DNA of 64,000 nt from Phycisphaeraceae bacterium (GTDB lineage: Bacteria; Planctomycetota; Phycisphaerae; Phycisphaerales; UBA1924). This document shows positions 63,924 to 64,000 of this stretch, piece by piece. Position numbers and translations under genes: made by a program. The DNA lies in assembly GCA_019636495.1 (NCBI GenBank), contig JAHBXL010000010.1:90986-154985 (forward strand). The letters are read 5' to 3'. Within the stretch, counting starts at the first letter, position 1; each line of letters begins with the position of its first letter. Below the pieces are notes generated by a model. That model worked only from the letters and a program-made list of their open reading frames with translations, made no database searches and had not been told where the DNA came from.

Positions 63924-64000
63924 TTGATCATCGATGATGCGGCCTGTTCCATTCCCGAGCACCGCGTGCGCATTCTGACGAGGGTGCGCGCCGATCTCGC
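63924..64000 (+). CDS. Possible start of a gene cut by the window end
   Basis: From TTG 63924 a frame stays open to base 64000 (LIIDDAACSIPEHRVRILTR...). TAGGCC lies upstream but does not match the usual hexamer, and TTG starts are weak evidence. No family can be named from 25 residues. The rest of 63810-63923 shows nothing clear. Confidence 0.25.
   Translation, partial: MIIDDAACSIPEHRVRILTRVRADL

Overview
The window is about 64 kb of very GC-rich bacterial chromosome with tightly packed genes and no gene-free stretch over 300 bases. No phage, plasmid, CRISPR array, rRNA or tRNA gene was found. Protein style points to Planctomycetota, most likely class Phycisphaerae: a prepilin-like protein with the H-X9-DG signature, a YdjY lipoprotein, very Ala/Arg-rich proteins, an LpxB homologue, ribosomal protein genes scattered outside their usual operons, and a large secreted protein with DG..NT.DD repeats. 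The taxon is inferred; no marker gene settles it.

Layout. 1-10195 (mostly +): the end of a large exported protein, an RsuA/RluB-like protein that lacks the catalytic Asp, a YihY membrane protein, a small lipoprotein, an isolated nuoB, and a trehalose pair (otsA, then an OtsB-GH15 fusion). 10211-17200: a two-domain thioredoxin-like protein, an H-X9-DG prepilin-like protein, a lipoprotein, ispF-glgP, an EamA protein and rplU. 17369-25681: typA, an ECF sigma/anti-sigma pair with a secreted protein, a B12-binding-fold protein, ubiE/menG and an M48 lipoprotein. 25721-40941 (-): an eleven-gene type II secretion operon E-F-G-H-I-J-K-L-M-C-D, most genes joined by 4-nt start/stop overlaps, preceded by two paralogous LTxxQ periplasmic proteins. 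41005-48785: carA, priA, a class IV aminotransferase, a REP-associated tyrosine transposase between perfect 27-bp inverted repeats, and murD with a YdjY lipoprotein. 48822-57867: HtrA protease, panB divergent from a POT transporter that carries a zinc ribbon, Bcp peroxiredoxin, two unknown proteins, an AGCS symporter with a large insert, and a possible nuclease-fold protein. 57929-64000: lpxB, response regulator and histidine kinase, aroB, rsfS, a free-methionine-sulfoxide-reductase-like GAF protein, rpsR, and perhaps the start of another gene.

How the genes fit together. The secretion operon builds an inner-membrane platform, pseudopilus and secretin, which together with LpxB argues for a real outer membrane. 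The otsA/otsB-GH15 pair and glgP handle trehalose and glycogen-type glucans. The rest is housekeeping: isoprenoid, pantothenate, pyrimidine, shikimate, peptidoglycan and quinone synthesis, replication restart and translation.

The most striking genome-level signal is a TANNNT hexamer placed 5-9 bases before the start codon of at least twelve genes, usually without a Shine-Dalgarno sequence. This is the layout expected of leaderless transcripts. It also helps choose several GTG starts.
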